A DNA stretch of 64,000 bases from JAWKRB01 sp041389885 (GCA_041389885.1 JAWKRB010000012.1:62001-126000), one strand, 5' to 3'. Positions 32,384 through 41,583 are shown, counted from the stretch's first letter. Numbers and translations: made by a program. The notes: generated by a model not told the origin, from the sequence alone.

Positions 32384-33346
32384 ATGCGCGACCCGCTCCG
32401 ACTCGACCTCGCCGCCACCGCCGCCCTGGCCGCCGTGACCTTCGGAGCCCTGTGCTACCTGGCGCCGAGCTACGCCCGCGCGCGGCGCCTCGGTCCGGTC
32501 GAGGCCGCGGCGCAGGCCGAGCCCGTGACCTGGTCGCCCGGCCCGCGTCGCGCGCCGCCTCGGGTGATGCAGGCGCAGCGGCCCGAGGCCCGCCCGAGCG
32601 ACGAGCCCGACCGGGACGTCGTCTGCTCCGGCCTCGATGACGCCGACGACGGCGCCGGGCTCGAGGGCCTCGGGGCGGTGTCGAGCTCGCGCTCGCGGGT
32701 CTATTCCTTCTACGATCACGCCATCTACGGGCACCGTGGCTATCGGCGCTACGGGCGCTACCGACGCTATCGGCGCTACCCCCGCCGCGCGGGGGCGCAG
32801 CAGCCGGTGATGTCCTGGGTCGGCGGATCGCGGGCGGGTCGCGACGCGTCGGTCTGCGAGCTCCTCCCCGCCCTCTGCGGCTCGGGCGGCGCGCGGCGCG
32901 CGGCGGCGACGTCGGAGTCTCCCGAGGTGATCGAGTCTCCCGAGCGCATCACGCTGAGCAACGAGCACATGGCCATCGACGTGGCGCGGGCGGGGCGCTG
33001 CTCGGTGCGCGTGCACCGCGCCGAGGACCGCGCCGAGACCCTCCTGACCTTCGACGTCCCCGACGAGCTGGTCCCGTGTCAGGCGCGGGTGGTGCCCGAC
33101 GTGTTTCACGACGACGGCGCGGCGCTGCGCGTCGACGCCGCGGGGCCGGGCTGGAGCCAATCGGTCACCCTCTCCCTCGGCGCCGACGACCGCGAGCCCT
33201 CGGTGACCGTCTCGCGCGCCACCCTCGAGGGAGACGCCACGGCGCACTCGCTGGTGAACGCCTCGCCCAACCCCGTGACCTTCACCCTCGACGGCGACGA
33301 CTTCACCGCCGAGCCCGGCGAGGTGCTCACCTTCGCCTCGCGGTGA
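32384..33346 (+). CDS. Exported protein with YRRY-rich linker
   Basis: 320 aa. N-terminal helix (AATAALAAVTFGALCYLAP) as anchor or signal. Residues ~110-140 contain YRRYGRYRRYRRYPRR, a basic aromatic repeat which could bind nucleic acid, polysaccharide or wall. The C-terminal ~140 aa (ERITLSNEHMAIDVARAG, VTFTLDGDDFTAEPGEVLTF) is a beta-rich domain. No family recognised. Confidence 0.55.
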   Translation: MRDPLRLDLAATAALAAVTFGALCYLAPSYARARRLGPVEAAAQAEPVTWSPGPRRAPPRVMQAQRPEARPSDEPDRDVVCSGLDDADDGAGLEGLGAVSSSRSRVYSFYDHAIYGHRGYRRYGRYRRYRRYPRRAGAQQPVMSWVGGSRAGRDASVCELLPALCGSGGARRAAATSESPEVIESPERITLSNEHMAIDVARAGRCSVRVHRAEDRAETLLTFDVPDELVPCQARVVPDVFHDDGAALRVDAAGPGWSQSVTLSLGADDREPSVTVSRATLEGDATAHSLVNASPNPVTFTLDGDDFTAEPGEVLTFASR

Positions 33347-33637
33347 ATGGAACGACCGAAGGCTTCCGACGTCACGCCGAGCGGCTCCGACGCCGCGAAA
33401 ATCCCCCTCCGACCCCCCTCCGAGCCGCCCCGACGCCCCCCGCACCCACGTAAGACCTTGAATTCAGGTGCTCCGACGCCGAAATAAGCCCTTGGAGGGC
33501 GCGTCGCAGCGGCTCGCGGCGGCGTCGGAGCGCTTCGCCGTGGCGTCGGAAGGGTTCGCCCTCGCGTCGGAGGGGGGTGCGCGCGGCGTCGGAGCGGGCG
33601 CGGGTGACGCCCGTGGGCCAGGCGTACGCCCGCCCGC
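33347..33637. repeat. Intergenic imperfect inverted repeat with CGTCGGA units
   Basis: About 290 bases between convergent genes. The left part (33360-33430) has repeated CTCCGACxCC words; the right part (33500-33600) has their complements (GGCGTCGGAGCGCTTCG, TGGCGTCGGAAGGGTTCG, CGCGTCGGAGGGGGG). The middle (33450-33490) is AT-rich and centred near a TGAATTCA palindrome. The whole can fold into a long interrupted hairpin. The + strand also has a short open frame (33468-33740) with an ASERFAV-type heptad repeat; this is probably a by-product. Confidence 0.5.
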
Positions 33638-34879
33638 TCAGGCGTACTCGACGCGCACGTTCTCGATGACCGCCCGCAGCGCGCGCTTCGCCCCATCGGT
33701 GCTCTCGCTGCGCACGTGCGCCCAGCCCTCGCCCTCGTAGCTCGACGCGCGGGGCTGCCCCACGCGCGGCGCGCGGAGCTCCACCAGCGCGTCGCCGCAC
33801 TCGGCCACCGCGCGCTCGACGCCGGTGACCGACGCGACGCGCTCGCCCCGGCCCTGACCGCGCAGAAACGCCGCGCCCGAGGACCATCGCCGCGAGACCG
33901 GCGCCCAGCGGTCGAAGGCGATGAGCTCGGCCCAGCGGGCGTAGAAGTCGGCGTCGTGGGCGATGCACATGAGGGGCATGATCCCCGCGCCCGGAGGACG
34001 CGCGCCGACCTCGTTCACGAGCATCCCGCCGTCTTCGCGGAGGAACCACTCCATGTGGGTGATGGCCGTCCCCGCGGCGGTGCCCGCGCCGTCGCCGAAG
34101 AGCGCCGCGAGGGCGGCGCCGTTGATGGGGTGAAAGTCGGTCCACGTGGGGTCGCGCTCTTCGCGCGGGAGCAGCACGCAGTACTGCACCCACGGCGTCT
34201 CGAGCACCTCGAGGGGCGACGGGAAATACCGCGTCCCCGAGCGCCACACGGCCTCGCCGCGCACGGTCACGGTCTCGCAGGTGTGCTCCCGCGCGCGCAC
34301 GAACTCCTCGACCTGGAGCACCGGCGCGTGGAGCGCTCCGGCCTTCACGAGGGCGTCGAGGTCGGCGTCGCTCGACACCCGGTGCGTCGCCTGCGCGCCG
34401 AGCCCCGCCTGGGGCTTCACGATCACGGGGTAGCCCACCCGGCGCACGAACGCTCGAAGCTCGCCCAGGGTGCGCACGAGCGCGCTGCGCGCCACGGGGA
34501 CGCCCGCGGCGCGCAGCAGGGACTTCATGTGGTCCTTGTCGCGAAAGGCGCGGGCGATGGCGGGGGTGATGCCCTCGATGTCGAGGGCGGCGCGCACCTC
34601 GGCCATGGGCGACTGGAGCTGCTCCAGCGCGCCCGCGAGGCGGTCGACCGGGCCGTGGGCCTTGGCGATCGCGCGCACCGCGGGGATGAGGCTCTCGGCC
34701 TCCATCGACCGCTCGACCCGGTAGTGCGCGTGGACCCGGTCACGCAGCGCCGGGGGGATCGCCTCGGCGGGGTCTTCGCTCACCACGCTCAGGCGCAGCC
34801 CGTCGAGCTGCGCGAACGCGCGCACGAAGCGGTTGGTGTTCTCGAGGAACCTCGGCGCGACGAAGACCACGTGCGGCAT
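33638..34879 (-). CDS. ATP-grasp carboxylate-amine ligase-like protein
   Basis: 413 aa. Preceding domain 1-100 with a Rossmann-like start (MPHVVFVAPRF). The ATP-grasp core spans ~105-320: DKDHMKSLLRAAGVPVARS, PVIVKPQAGLGAQATHRV (the mobile P-loop) and MEWFLREDGGMLVNEVGARPPG (metal-binding Glu and the NEVGAR segment). These enzymes form amide or ester bonds from a carboxylate with ATP. Substrate is not evident. Stand-alone. It converges with the repeat region at 33347-33637. Confidence 0.8.
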   Translation of the reverse strand: MPHVVFVAPRFLENTNRFVRAFAQLDGLRLSVVSEDPAEAIPPALRDRVHAHYRVERSMEAESLIPAVRAIAKAHGPVDRLAGALEQLQSPMAEVRAALDIEGITPAIARAFRDKDHMKSLLRAAGVPVARSALVRTLGELRAFVRRVGYPVIVKPQAGLGAQATHRVSSDADLDALVKAGALHAPVLQVEEFVRAREHTCETVTVRGEAVWRSGTRYFPSPLEVLETPWVQYCVLLPREERDPTWTDFHPINGAALAALFGDGAGTAAGTAITHMEWFLREDGGMLVNEVGARPPGAGIMPLMCIAHDADFYARWAELIAFDRWAPVSRRWSSGAAFLRGQGRGERVASVTGVERAVAECGDALVELRAPRVGQPRASSYEGEGWAHVRSESTDGAKRALRAVIENVRVEYA

Positions 34880-34942
34880 GGCGCGCCCGATACCGGACTT
34901 TCACCCCACGGGAAAGGGTCCCCGGTACGATCCCGCCCCCGC

Positions 34943-35443
34943 TCAGGCCACCTCGAGGACCTCGATCTCGCGCATCCTCCCCGAGACCTGCGCCTCGCAC
35001 ACGTCCCCCGCCTCCCGGCCGATCAGCGCGCGGCCGAGGGGCGAGCTCGGGGTGACCACCTGCACCGCGCCCTCGGCGAGCATCGCCCCGCCGCCGTGCG
35101 GCGCGAGGTACAGCGTGCGCGCGACGCCCTCGTCGTCGATCCGCACCACCGCGCCGAGCACCCCCCGCGACGCGGCCGCGACCGAGAGGCCCCTGCACAG
35201 CGCGACGGCCTCGCGGAGCGCCTCGACGCGCAGGGCCTGCCCCCGCGCGAGGTACGACTGCTCCAGCGCGCGGGTGTCTTTGTCGTTCTCGGGCTTCGCC
35301 TCCTCGTGGGTGGCGGCCTCCATCACCGCGCGGTGCGCGCGCTCGAGCACGTCGAGCTCCTGCGACAGCCGCGCGAGGAGCTCGTCGCGGAGGGCGGTCT
35401 TGTCGTGGTGCACGAGGCGATCCCCTGGCTGGTCCCGGTTCAT
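34943..35443 (-). CDS. GreA/GreB-family transcript cleavage factor-like protein
   Basis: 166 aa. An N-terminal coiled coil is expected at ~10-80 (LRDELLARLSQELDVLERAHRAVMEAA), and the C-terminal FKBP-like domain is clear: VQVVTPSSPLGRALIGREAGDVCEAQVSGRMREIEVLEV. Gre factors insert the coiled coil in the RNA polymerase secondary channel to rescue backtracked complexes. The acidic DD/EE tip motif of true GreA is weak here (KPENDKD), so it may be a Rnk/Gfh-like inhibitor or variant. Six bases downstream of 35450-37276, so likely in one operon. Confidence 0.75.
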   Translation of the reverse strand: MNRDQPGDRLVHHDKTALRDELLARLSQELDVLERAHRAVMEAATHEEAKPENDKDTRALEQSYLARGQALRVEALREAVALCRGLSVAAASRGVLGAVVRIDDEGVARTLYLAPHGGGAMLAEGAVQVVTPSSPLGRALIGREAGDVCEAQVSGRMREIEVLEVA

Positions 35444-35449
35444 GAGCGC

Positions 35450-37276
35450 TCAGTAGGGCGCGTCGAAGCTTCGGCCGCCGTCGTGGGACACCAGCACCGC
35501 CCGCCCCGCCGACGACCACGCCCGCTGCGACGACTCCTCGATGGGCGCCATGGGCTGATCGGCCTGCGGCTGCAGGTAGGTGCGGGGAGACTGCGCGACG
35601 TCGAGGAGCAGGGTCACGTCGTCTCCGCGGCTGGCGGCCTGCGTCGCCGTGACGCTCCGGCGCGCGAGGGGCGAGGCCGCGAGGTCGAGGAGCATCGCGC
35701 CCTGCGACCACCGCGAGCCCTCACGCCCGAAGCTCACCTGCGGCGCGTAGCGCCACGCGCGCACCGCGCCGGGGGACGCGACCACCGCGAGCGCGCCGCC
35801 TCGCACGAGCACCACCGTGAGCACGTCGCCCGGCCCCCCCGGGGGGTGGTCCACGAGCTCTCCGACGCCGCCGCGGTACCCCGGGTACCGAAACAGCGCG
35901 GCCTCGCCGACGGCGCTCGCGGGCGAAGGGACCGCGAGCGCCTGCGCCTCGTCGCACCTCAAGACGAAGCCTCCCCCGCGGGGGAGCGGGAGGCGCGCGG
36001 TGGCCACCCGCACCGAGCCGCCCTCGACGCGCGCGGTGATCAGCGAGTTGAGCGTCGCGAAGGCCATGTACGAGACCCTGCCCGCGCGGCAGGTCTCGAC
36101 GGCGGTGAAGGCCCCCGGCAGCGGCACCTGCGTCGCGAGCGGCTCCGCGGGGCCCACCACCAGCGCGTCGCCCTCGCGGCGCACCGCGTGCTGCTCCAGG
36201 GTCGAGTCGGTCAAGCGCGGGCGCAGCACGGTGACCCGCAGGGCCTCGCCCCCGTCGCGCGGCTCGGAGAGCATCGCGGCGAGCACGCCCTCGCCGGGAC
36301 CCACCTGCGCCGCGGCCGTCCAGCGCGCGGCGCGAGCGACCTCCGCGGCGCGGAGCGTGGCCGTGCCGCCGTCGAGGGTCAGCAGCGCGTAGTCGCGCTC
36401 GGTCTGCGCCGAGTCCCAGCGGTAGCCCTCGACGTCGGCGATGGCGAAGGCCGGGGGCAGCGACAGGATCGTCGGCGTCGGCGACGCGACGAACAGCGCC
36501 GGGCCGTCGTCGCGCCAGGCCCGCAGGAGCGGCCCCCGCGGGGCCTCGGGCACGGGCGTCGCGGCGTCGAGGAGCGCGCGGCGGGGGCGCCCCCCGTCGA
36601 CGCGGAGGGCCTGCGCGTAGCCGTTCCAGACCCCGCGGGCGAAGACCGTGCGAGGGTCGGCGAGCACGGGGCTGCGCACGGCGCCGGGGAGCCCGCGGAG
36701 CCGCGGGAGCTCTGGGACGTTGAGCTCGACGAAGGGGCGAACGTGGCTCCCCCCGCGGTCCCAACTGGCGCGGCTCCCCGTCGAGAGGGAGCGGACCTGC
36801 ATCCAGAGCGCGGCGAGGTGCGACGCGAGGCGGTCATTGTCGGCGAGGGTGAGGCGCTCCTCCTGGCCCTGGCTGGCGCGCTCGAGGAGCACCCTCACCT
36901 GCCCCGCGAGCGAGCGGGTCGCGGGCGCCGTGTTCGAGGCGCGCAGCAGCGACGCCTGGAGGCTCACCGCGGGCTCGACGCAGAGCCCAGGCCACCCCTC
37001 GGGCTGCGGGACCGACACGATGGCGCGCAGGGCGCTGGCCGTGTCGTGGGTCCATCGGAGCTGCGCGCCTTGCGCGTCGGCGTCGCGGAGCACCCAGGCC
37101 CGCCGCGACCCCAGGAGGCACGCCGCGAGCTCGTGCGCGTGCTCGCTCGCGGGGCGGTCTTGGAGAATGACCCGCGCCTCGTGGCGGCTCATCGCCCGCG
37201 CGCCGAGCACGCCGAGCACCACGAGGGCGAAGAAGCCCCAGGTACCGCGGGATGGACGCACCACGAACAACGACAT
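35450..37276 (-). CDS. Membrane-anchored protein of unknown function with sialidase-like repeat
   Basis: 608 aa. A single N-terminal helix (TWGFFALVVLGVLGARAM). The extracytoplasmic region is Ala/Arg-rich with strand patterns (FVASPTPTILSLPPAFAI, TVLRPRLTDSTLEQ) and ends VLVSHDGGRSFDAPY, which resembles an Asp-box (SxDxGxxW-like) of sialidase/BNR propellers. No catalytic residues recognised. Operon partner of the Gre-like gene (6-base gap). Confidence 0.6.
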   Translation of the reverse strand: MSLFVVRPSRGTWGFFALVVLGVLGARAMSRHEARVILQDRPASEHAHELAACLLGSRRAWVLRDADAQGAQLRWTHDTASALRAIVSVPQPEGWPGLCVEPAVSLQASLLRASNTAPATRSLAGQVRVLLERASQGQEERLTLADNDRLASHLAALWMQVRSLSTGSRASWDRGGSHVRPFVELNVPELPRLRGLPGAVRSPVLADPRTVFARGVWNGYAQALRVDGGRPRRALLDAATPVPEAPRGPLLRAWRDDGPALFVASPTPTILSLPPAFAIADVEGYRWDSAQTERDYALLTLDGGTATLRAAEVARAARWTAAAQVGPGEGVLAAMLSEPRDGGEALRVTVLRPRLTDSTLEQHAVRREGDALVVGPAEPLATQVPLPGAFTAVETCRAGRVSYMAFATLNSLITARVEGGSVRVATARLPLPRGGGFVLRCDEAQALAVPSPASAVGEAALFRYPGYRGGVGELVDHPPGGPGDVLTVVLVRGGALAVVASPGAVRAWRYAPQVSFGREGSRWSQGAMLLDLAASPLARRSVTATQAASRGDDVTLLLDVAQSPRTYLQPQADQPMAPIEESSQRAWSSAGRAVLVSHDGGRSFDAPY

Positions 37277-37317
37277 CGGGCGCTACCCTAGCACGCGCGA
37301 CGCGGAGCTCCGCGCGG

Positions 37318-38073
37318 TCAGAAGGGCCATCCCCCGCGCCGAGGCTGAACGCGCACCGGCCCCGGCCCGCGTCGGATCACCGGCCGCCGCACGACCCTCG
37401 GGACCACCTCTTCAAAGTTCTGCGAGGCCACGTACACGTCGTCTCCCTCGCGGGTCGCGACCGTGAGGATCGGGTTCTGCGGGCGGAGGTTGGGCTGCCC
37501 CGACGTGTCGATGCGGAGGGTGATCGCCTCTTGCGGCGCCACGCGAAAGATCATGTGCGCGACGCCCTGGAGGTCGGTGCGGGTGATCTCCCGCCCGTTG
37601 TGCATCACCGGGAGGTTGCCGCGGTTGGGCGTGCGCACGACCACCGCCGCGATGCGATGGGTCGGCGGGCACTGCGCCGTGGTCTCGATGCCCGCGGCCT
37701 GCTGCGAGCGGTCGAGCGCGATGGTCGAGCGGAGCACCACGGCGATGGGCTGCGCCGGCGAGACGAAGCCGTTGGGGCAGCGCACGGTGAGGTCGACGGT
37801 GGTCCCCTCGACGCCGGGGGTCTGCATGCGAAAGTTGCCCGAGGCGTCGGTCGAGCCCAGCTCCCTCTCGCGCAGCAGGATCTGCGCGCCCGGCAGCGGG
37901 CGGTTGTCGGACACCACGCGCAGGGTGATGGGGTACAGGGTCGGCGCGCGCGCCCCGCCGCACCCTGCCGTCAGGGCCGCCGCTACGGCGACGGAGCAGG
38001 CGAGGGCGCGGCCGGAGGCGCGGCGGGCGCCGGCGCGGGTGCGTTGCTGCTCGGATCGGTGCTGCTCGGACAT
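37318..38073 (-). CDS. Lipoprotein with carboxypeptidase-regulatory-like domains
   Basis: 251 aa. A basic N-terminal extension (HRSEQQRTRAGARRASG) then a lipobox AALTAGC. Two strand-rich modules follow: ITLRVVSDNRPLPGAQILLRE...GSTDASGNF (regulatory/CNA_B-like) and VARIDTSGQPNL-type repeats. The start lies 91 bases inside the 3' end of the FHA gene, in another frame, and no later start codon gives the signal, so the overlap seems real. The signal-anchored protein may be an envelope component of the CpaF-linked secretion system. Confidence 0.65.
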   Translation of the reverse strand: MSEQHRSEQQRTRAGARRASGRALACSVAVAAALTAGCGGARAPTLYPITLRVVSDNRPLPGAQILLRERELGSTDASGNFRMQTPGVEGTTVDLTVRCPNGFVSPAQPIAVVLRSTIALDRSQQAAGIETTAQCPPTHRIAAVVVRTPNRGNLPVMHNGREITRTDLQGVAHMIFRVAPQEAITLRIDTSGQPNLRPQNPILTVATREGDDVYVASQNFEEVVPRVVRRPVIRRGPGPVRVQPRRGGWPF

Positions 38074-39731
38074 CCTGGTGCTCCTGGGACACAGCCGTGG
38101 GCGTTCGTGCGGGCGCGGAGCACGGTCACGAACTGACGAAAGAGCGGCGCCTCGGGGTGCTGCGCCGCGAGCTGCTCGTACAGACGGATGGCGTCGTCGT
38201 ATCGGTGGGCGTGAACCGCGTCCGCCGCGAGGCGAATGGGGTCCTGGGGGTTGCCCTGCGGGAGCGGCCGCGGGCGACCGCTGGCGTCGGTGCTCGCCAT
38301 CGGCGCGGGGACCACCACGCCCACGATCCCCGCCGGGCCGATGGGCAGCCCGAGGATGTTGTTCGTCGTGGGCGGCGCCGCGCCCTGGGTGAGCACCCGC
38401 TGAGCCGCCGCGGTGGCCGCCGCGCGCGCGGCCGGAGTCGCCCGCTGCTGCGGCTGCTGGGGGTTGATGAACAGCCCCCCGACCCCCACCAGGAGCGTGA
38501 CGCCCGCGAGGAGCAGGGTGCGGGTGGGCACCCCCCCCACCGTCTTGCCGCCCTTGCCCGACGACCCCGAGGGGATGTCCAGCGTGCCGAAGGGATCGTC
38601 GCCGAAGGGTGCGGGGCCGTTGGCGTGAACCCCGCTCATCGTCGCCGAGCCCTGCATGGGCGCGGGCGCCATCGAGCCCATGGGACCCATGGGCCCCATC
38701 CCCGGCGCCGGGCCGCCCTGCACGGGCCCCATGGGTCCCATTGGCCCCATCGGGCCCATGGGGCCGCCCTGCATCGGGCCGCCCTGCATCGGGCCGCCCT
38801 GCATCGGCCCCATGGGGCCCATCGGCGGCGGCGGCACCGCCGGACCCATGGGCACCGGCTGGAGGCCGCCCACCATCGGTGGCGCCATCGTGGCGGGTCG
38901 GATCAGCCCCGGCGCCGACGCGGCCGCGACGGGCAGACCGACCTGCGACCCGGCCACCATCACCGTCGGGAGGGGCCCCCCGCTCCCCGAGAGCGGCGGG
39001 TGCGCGCCCCCCGCGGGCCCGGGAGGACCGCCCTCGAGCAGCGCGGCGTAGGGCGAGGGGCGGATCACCGTGGCCTCGGAGGGAGGGGGCCGCGGCGGCA
39101 TCGCGGGGTCCATTTCGGGCGTGTGCGCGGGGGGCGGCGCCATCGGCGGGGCCGCGGCGGCGGGGGCCGAGAAGCCCGCGGGCGCGCGCATCGGCGCCAT
39201 GGTGGCCTGACGCGCAGGCGGAGACGACGGCGTCGAGGGCAGCATCGGCACCGGCGGGATCGACGACTGCCGCGCCGCGCTGAGGGCCTCGGCGGCGCGC
39301 ACCATCTCCGCGGCGTTGGAGAACACCATCGTGCTCTCCTCCTCGTCGATGAAGCGCGCCGAGGCGGCCCCCTCAGGCGCCGCGGCCACGGGCACGGCGC
39401 CCGCGCCGGTGACCTTCGCGCGCAGCACGCACTGCCCGAAGCTCACCTCCATGCCGTCGCGCACCTGCGCCCAGTCGAGGGCGCGCTCGGTGCCGAAATA
39501 CACCCCCGAGAGGCTCCCGCCGTCGCGCACCCAGAGGGCCGCGCCGTCCCAGTAGAGCTCCACGTGCGTGGGCTCGACGCCCTGCGCGCGGACCTTCCAC
39601 TGCGCCGCGGGCCCCGAGCCCACGACGACCTGCCGCGCGGCCATGGCCGCCGAGAAGGTCGCGGTGGGGTTGGCGCTCTCGCCCTGAACGAGCGCGAGGG
39701 TGACCGTGCTGCTCTGGGCGCCAGCGCTCAT
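37983..39731 (-). CDS. FHA-domain protein with MGPM-repeat linker
   Basis: 582 aa. An FHA-like beta sandwich at ~10-110 (RQVVVGSGPAAQWKVRA, HVELYWDGAALWVRDGGSLSGVYF) that would bind phosphothreonine. Then ~250 aa of Pro/Met/Gly-rich linker including MGPMGPMQGGPMQGG, one membrane helix (TRTLLLAGVTLLVGVGGLFI) and a TPR-like C-terminal part (AHRYDDAIRLYEQLAAQHPEAPLF). Its ATG overlaps the CpaF stop (ATGA). It probably links phospho-signals from the Hanks kinases to the Tad-type ATPase. The 3' end overlaps the next gene by 91 bases. Confidence 0.75.
   Translation of the reverse strand: MSAGAQSSTVTLALVQGESANPTATFSAAMAARQVVVGSGPAAQWKVRAQGVEPTHVELYWDGAALWVRDGGSLSGVYFGTERALDWAQVRDGMEVSFGQCVLRAKVTGAGAVPVAAAPEGAASARFIDEEESTMVFSNAAEMVRAAEALSAARQSSIPPVPMLPSTPSSPPARQATMAPMRAPAGFSAPAAAAPPMAPPPAHTPEMDPAMPPRPPPSEATVIRPSPYAALLEGGPPGPAGGAHPPLSGSGGPLPTVMVAGSQVGLPVAAASAPGLIRPATMAPPMVGGLQPVPMGPAVPPPPMGPMGPMQGGPMQGGPMQGGPMGPMGPMGPMGPVQGGPAPGMGPMGPMGSMAPAPMQGSATMSGVHANGPAPFGDDPFGTLDIPSGSSGKGGKTVGGVPTRTLLLAGVTLLVGVGGLFINPQQPQQRATPAARAAATAAAQRVLTQGAAPPTTNNILGLPIGPAGIVGVVVPAPMASTDASGRPRPLPQGNPQDPIRLAADAVHAHRYDDAIRLYEQLAAQHPEAPLFRQFVTVLRARTNAHGCVPGAPGCPSSTDPSSNAPAPAPAAPPAAPSPAPSP
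38650..38870 (-). repeat. GGCCCCAT-rich triplet repeat encoding MGPM/MQGG
   Basis: On the + strand CCCATGGGACCCATGGGC and CCGCCCTGCATCGGG words are repeated. Low-complexity coding DNA in the FHA gene. Length changes in multiples of three keep the frame. Confidence 0.7.
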
Positions 39732-40894
39732 CCGTGGTGGCCCCCGCCGTGCTGGTGCATGTCGTAGCCGACCTGGCCCGTCTCCGCGCGGAGCCGTGCG
39801 GCCTCATAGACGGAGTCGGGGTAGGCCATACCGTAGGAGTGTACCAGCTCTGTGCAGAGCGGGAGCTCGCCGCTGGGCTCGAAGGTCGAGAGCAGGTTGC
39901 CCGCCTCGTCGCGGCCGTGAAACTTTCGCTCGAAGATGTGGGCGATCTCGAAGCCGCGCTCGTTGGTGTACCCGCGCACTTCGGAGATGTGCGTGACCTT
40001 GCGCGAGCCGTCTTGCAGGCGCGAGGTCTGCACGATCATGTTCACCGCGCTCGCGAGCTGCACGCGCAGCGCCGAGAGCGGGAGCTCGACGTCGCTCATC
40101 ATCGACATGGTCTCCAGGCGCGTCAGCGTGTCATGCGGGTACGTCGCGTGCACCGTGGTGATGCAGCCGCCGTGTCCCGAGGTCATCGCCTGGATGAGGT
40201 CGAGGGCCTCGCCGCCGCGGATCTCGCCCACCACGATGCGGTCGGGGCGCATGCGGAGCGTCGCGCGAAAGAGGTCGCGGATGCCGACCTTTCCCCTGCC
40301 CTTGGCGTCGCCGGGGCGGGCCTCGAGCTGCACCACGTGGTCGCGCTGGAGCTGCACCTCGCGGCTGTCTTCGATGATCACGATGCGCTCGCCGTTGGGG
40401 ATGAACGAGCTGAGCGCGTTGAGCATCGAGGTCTTTCCCGAGCCCGTGCCGCCGGCGACGACGACGTTCTGCTTGAGCACCACGAGGGCCTCGAGCACCT
40501 GCGCGGCGTCGTGGGTGAGCGAGCCGAAATCGACCAGGCGCTGCACCGTCAGCGTCTCTTTGAAGAAGCGGCGGATCGCCACGTCCGGGCCGTCGGGCGC
40601 CGCGGGGGGGATGATCGCCTCGATGCGCGAGCCGTCGGGGAGGCGCGCCTCGAGGATGGGGTGGTCCTCGTTGACCATCTTGCCCACGAACTGCGCGATG
40701 TTGCGCAGCGCGGCGTTGAGCGCCTCGGCGCTGGAGAAGCGCGCGTCGGTGAGGGTGAGCAGGCCGCCCTTCTCGATGAAGATCTGGTTGGGCCCGTTGA
40801 TCATGATCTCCGAGACCTTGGGGTCGTCGAGGAAGGGGCGGATCGGCGCGAGGAACGACAGCAGGGTCTCCTCGTAGACCTCCTTGGGGATCAT
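39728..40894 (-). CDS. cpaF: CpaF/TadA-family secretion ATPase
   Basis: 388 aa. N-terminal domain (EVYEETLLSFLAPIRPFLDDPKVSEIMINGPNQIFIEKGG) and Walker A GGTGSGKT at residues 148-155. The Asp box is VIIEDSREVQL, the Walker B RMRPDRIVVGEIRGGEALD and the His box GHGGCITTVHATYPHDT. It powers assembly of Tad/Flp-type pili or type II/IV secretion on the cytoplasmic side. Neighbours: FHA protein downstream (ATGA overlap) and a TPR lipoprotein upstream, so it is part of a small CpaF operon. No pilin or TadB/C gene is in the window, so the secretion machine is encoded elsewhere. Confidence 0.92.
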   Translation of the reverse strand: MIPKEVYEETLLSFLAPIRPFLDDPKVSEIMINGPNQIFIEKGGLLTLTDARFSSAEALNAALRNIAQFVGKMVNEDHPILEARLPDGSRIEAIIPPAAPDGPDVAIRRFFKETLTVQRLVDFGSLTHDAAQVLEALVVLKQNVVVAGGTGSGKTSMLNALSSFIPNGERIVIIEDSREVQLQRDHVVQLEARPGDAKGRGKVGIRDLFRATLRMRPDRIVVGEIRGGEALDLIQAMTSGHGGCITTVHATYPHDTLTRLETMSMMSDVELPLSALRVQLASAVNMIVQTSRLQDGSRKVTHISEVRGYTNERGFEIAHIFERKFHGRDEAGNLLSTFEPSGELPLCTELVHSYGMAYPDSVYEAARLRAETGQVGYDMHQHGGGHHG

Positions 40895-41454
40895 GGTGAC
40901 ACCGTGTTCTGCAGCCCCGCGCGGGCCTCCTCGGCGTGCGCGCCGGAGGGCTCGAGGTCGAGGTAGCGGCGGAAATGTTCGTCGGCCCCGCGGGGGTCGC
41001 TGTAGCCGTCGCGCAGCAGCGTCGCGAGGTTGTAGTGCGCGCCCGCGTGCCGCTCGTTGCGGCGCAGCACGTCTTCGAAGCTCCGCCGCGCCGACTGGTT
41101 CTCGCCCAGCCCCGCGAGGATCGTGCCGCTGAGAAAGCGCAGCGCCACGTCGTCGGGGTGGCGCTCGAGGTAGTGCGTCGCGTAGTTCACCGCCGCGCGA
41201 AAGCGCGACGCCGAGACGCAGGTGCGAATCAGCGTGGGCATGACGACGCGCTCGTCCATGCCGCGCTCGAGGCTGGCGACGAAGTACTGCTCCGCGCGCA
41301 CCAGGTCGCCCGACTGGGTGAAGCCCAGGGCCTGCTGGTAGAGCTCCCGCGCCTGCACCCGCGCCAGGGGGTCGCCCGGGGGCATCTCGGGGTGCTGCGT
41401 CGAGGCGCAGGCGCTCGCGGCGGCGAGCGCGACGGCGGCGAGGGTGGTGCGCAT
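40891..41454 (-). CDS. TPR lipoprotein (TadD-like)
   Basis: 187 aa. Lipobox AAASAC (Cys16). TPR pairs at ~40-175: LYQQALGFTQSGDLVRAEQYFVASLERG, AVNYATHYLERHPDDVALRFLSG and FEDVLRRNERHAGAHYNLATLLRDG. Resembles TadD or similar pilotin-like TPR lipoproteins of Tad loci. Its TGA overlaps the cpaF ATG. It would be the outer-membrane or periplasmic partner of the CpaF machine. Confidence 0.8.
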   Translation of the reverse strand: MRTTLAAVALAAASACASTQHPEMPPGDPLARVQARELYQQALGFTQSGDLVRAEQYFVASLERGMDERVVMPTLIRTCVSASRFRAAVNYATHYLERHPDDVALRFLSGTILAGLGENQSARRSFEDVLRRNERHAGAHYNLATLLRDGYSDPRGADEHFRRYLDLEPSGAHAEEARAGLQNTVSP

Positions 41455-41583
41455 GGGGCGGAGCGGGGTTATACCGGACGAGGCGCGAGTGTGAGAAGCC
41501 CTGCGCCCCGCGGCGGCCCGCCCGGGGCGCCTCGACGTGGCGCCGCGGGCGAAAGTGCTCTACAGGGAGCGAGCGTTCACCCC

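Noticed and set aside
33468..33740. 90-aa frame with an ASERFAV heptad repeat
   Set aside because: It overlaps the repeat region and the antisense 3' end of the ATP-grasp gene, has no RBS, and its repeat follows from the DNA repeat.
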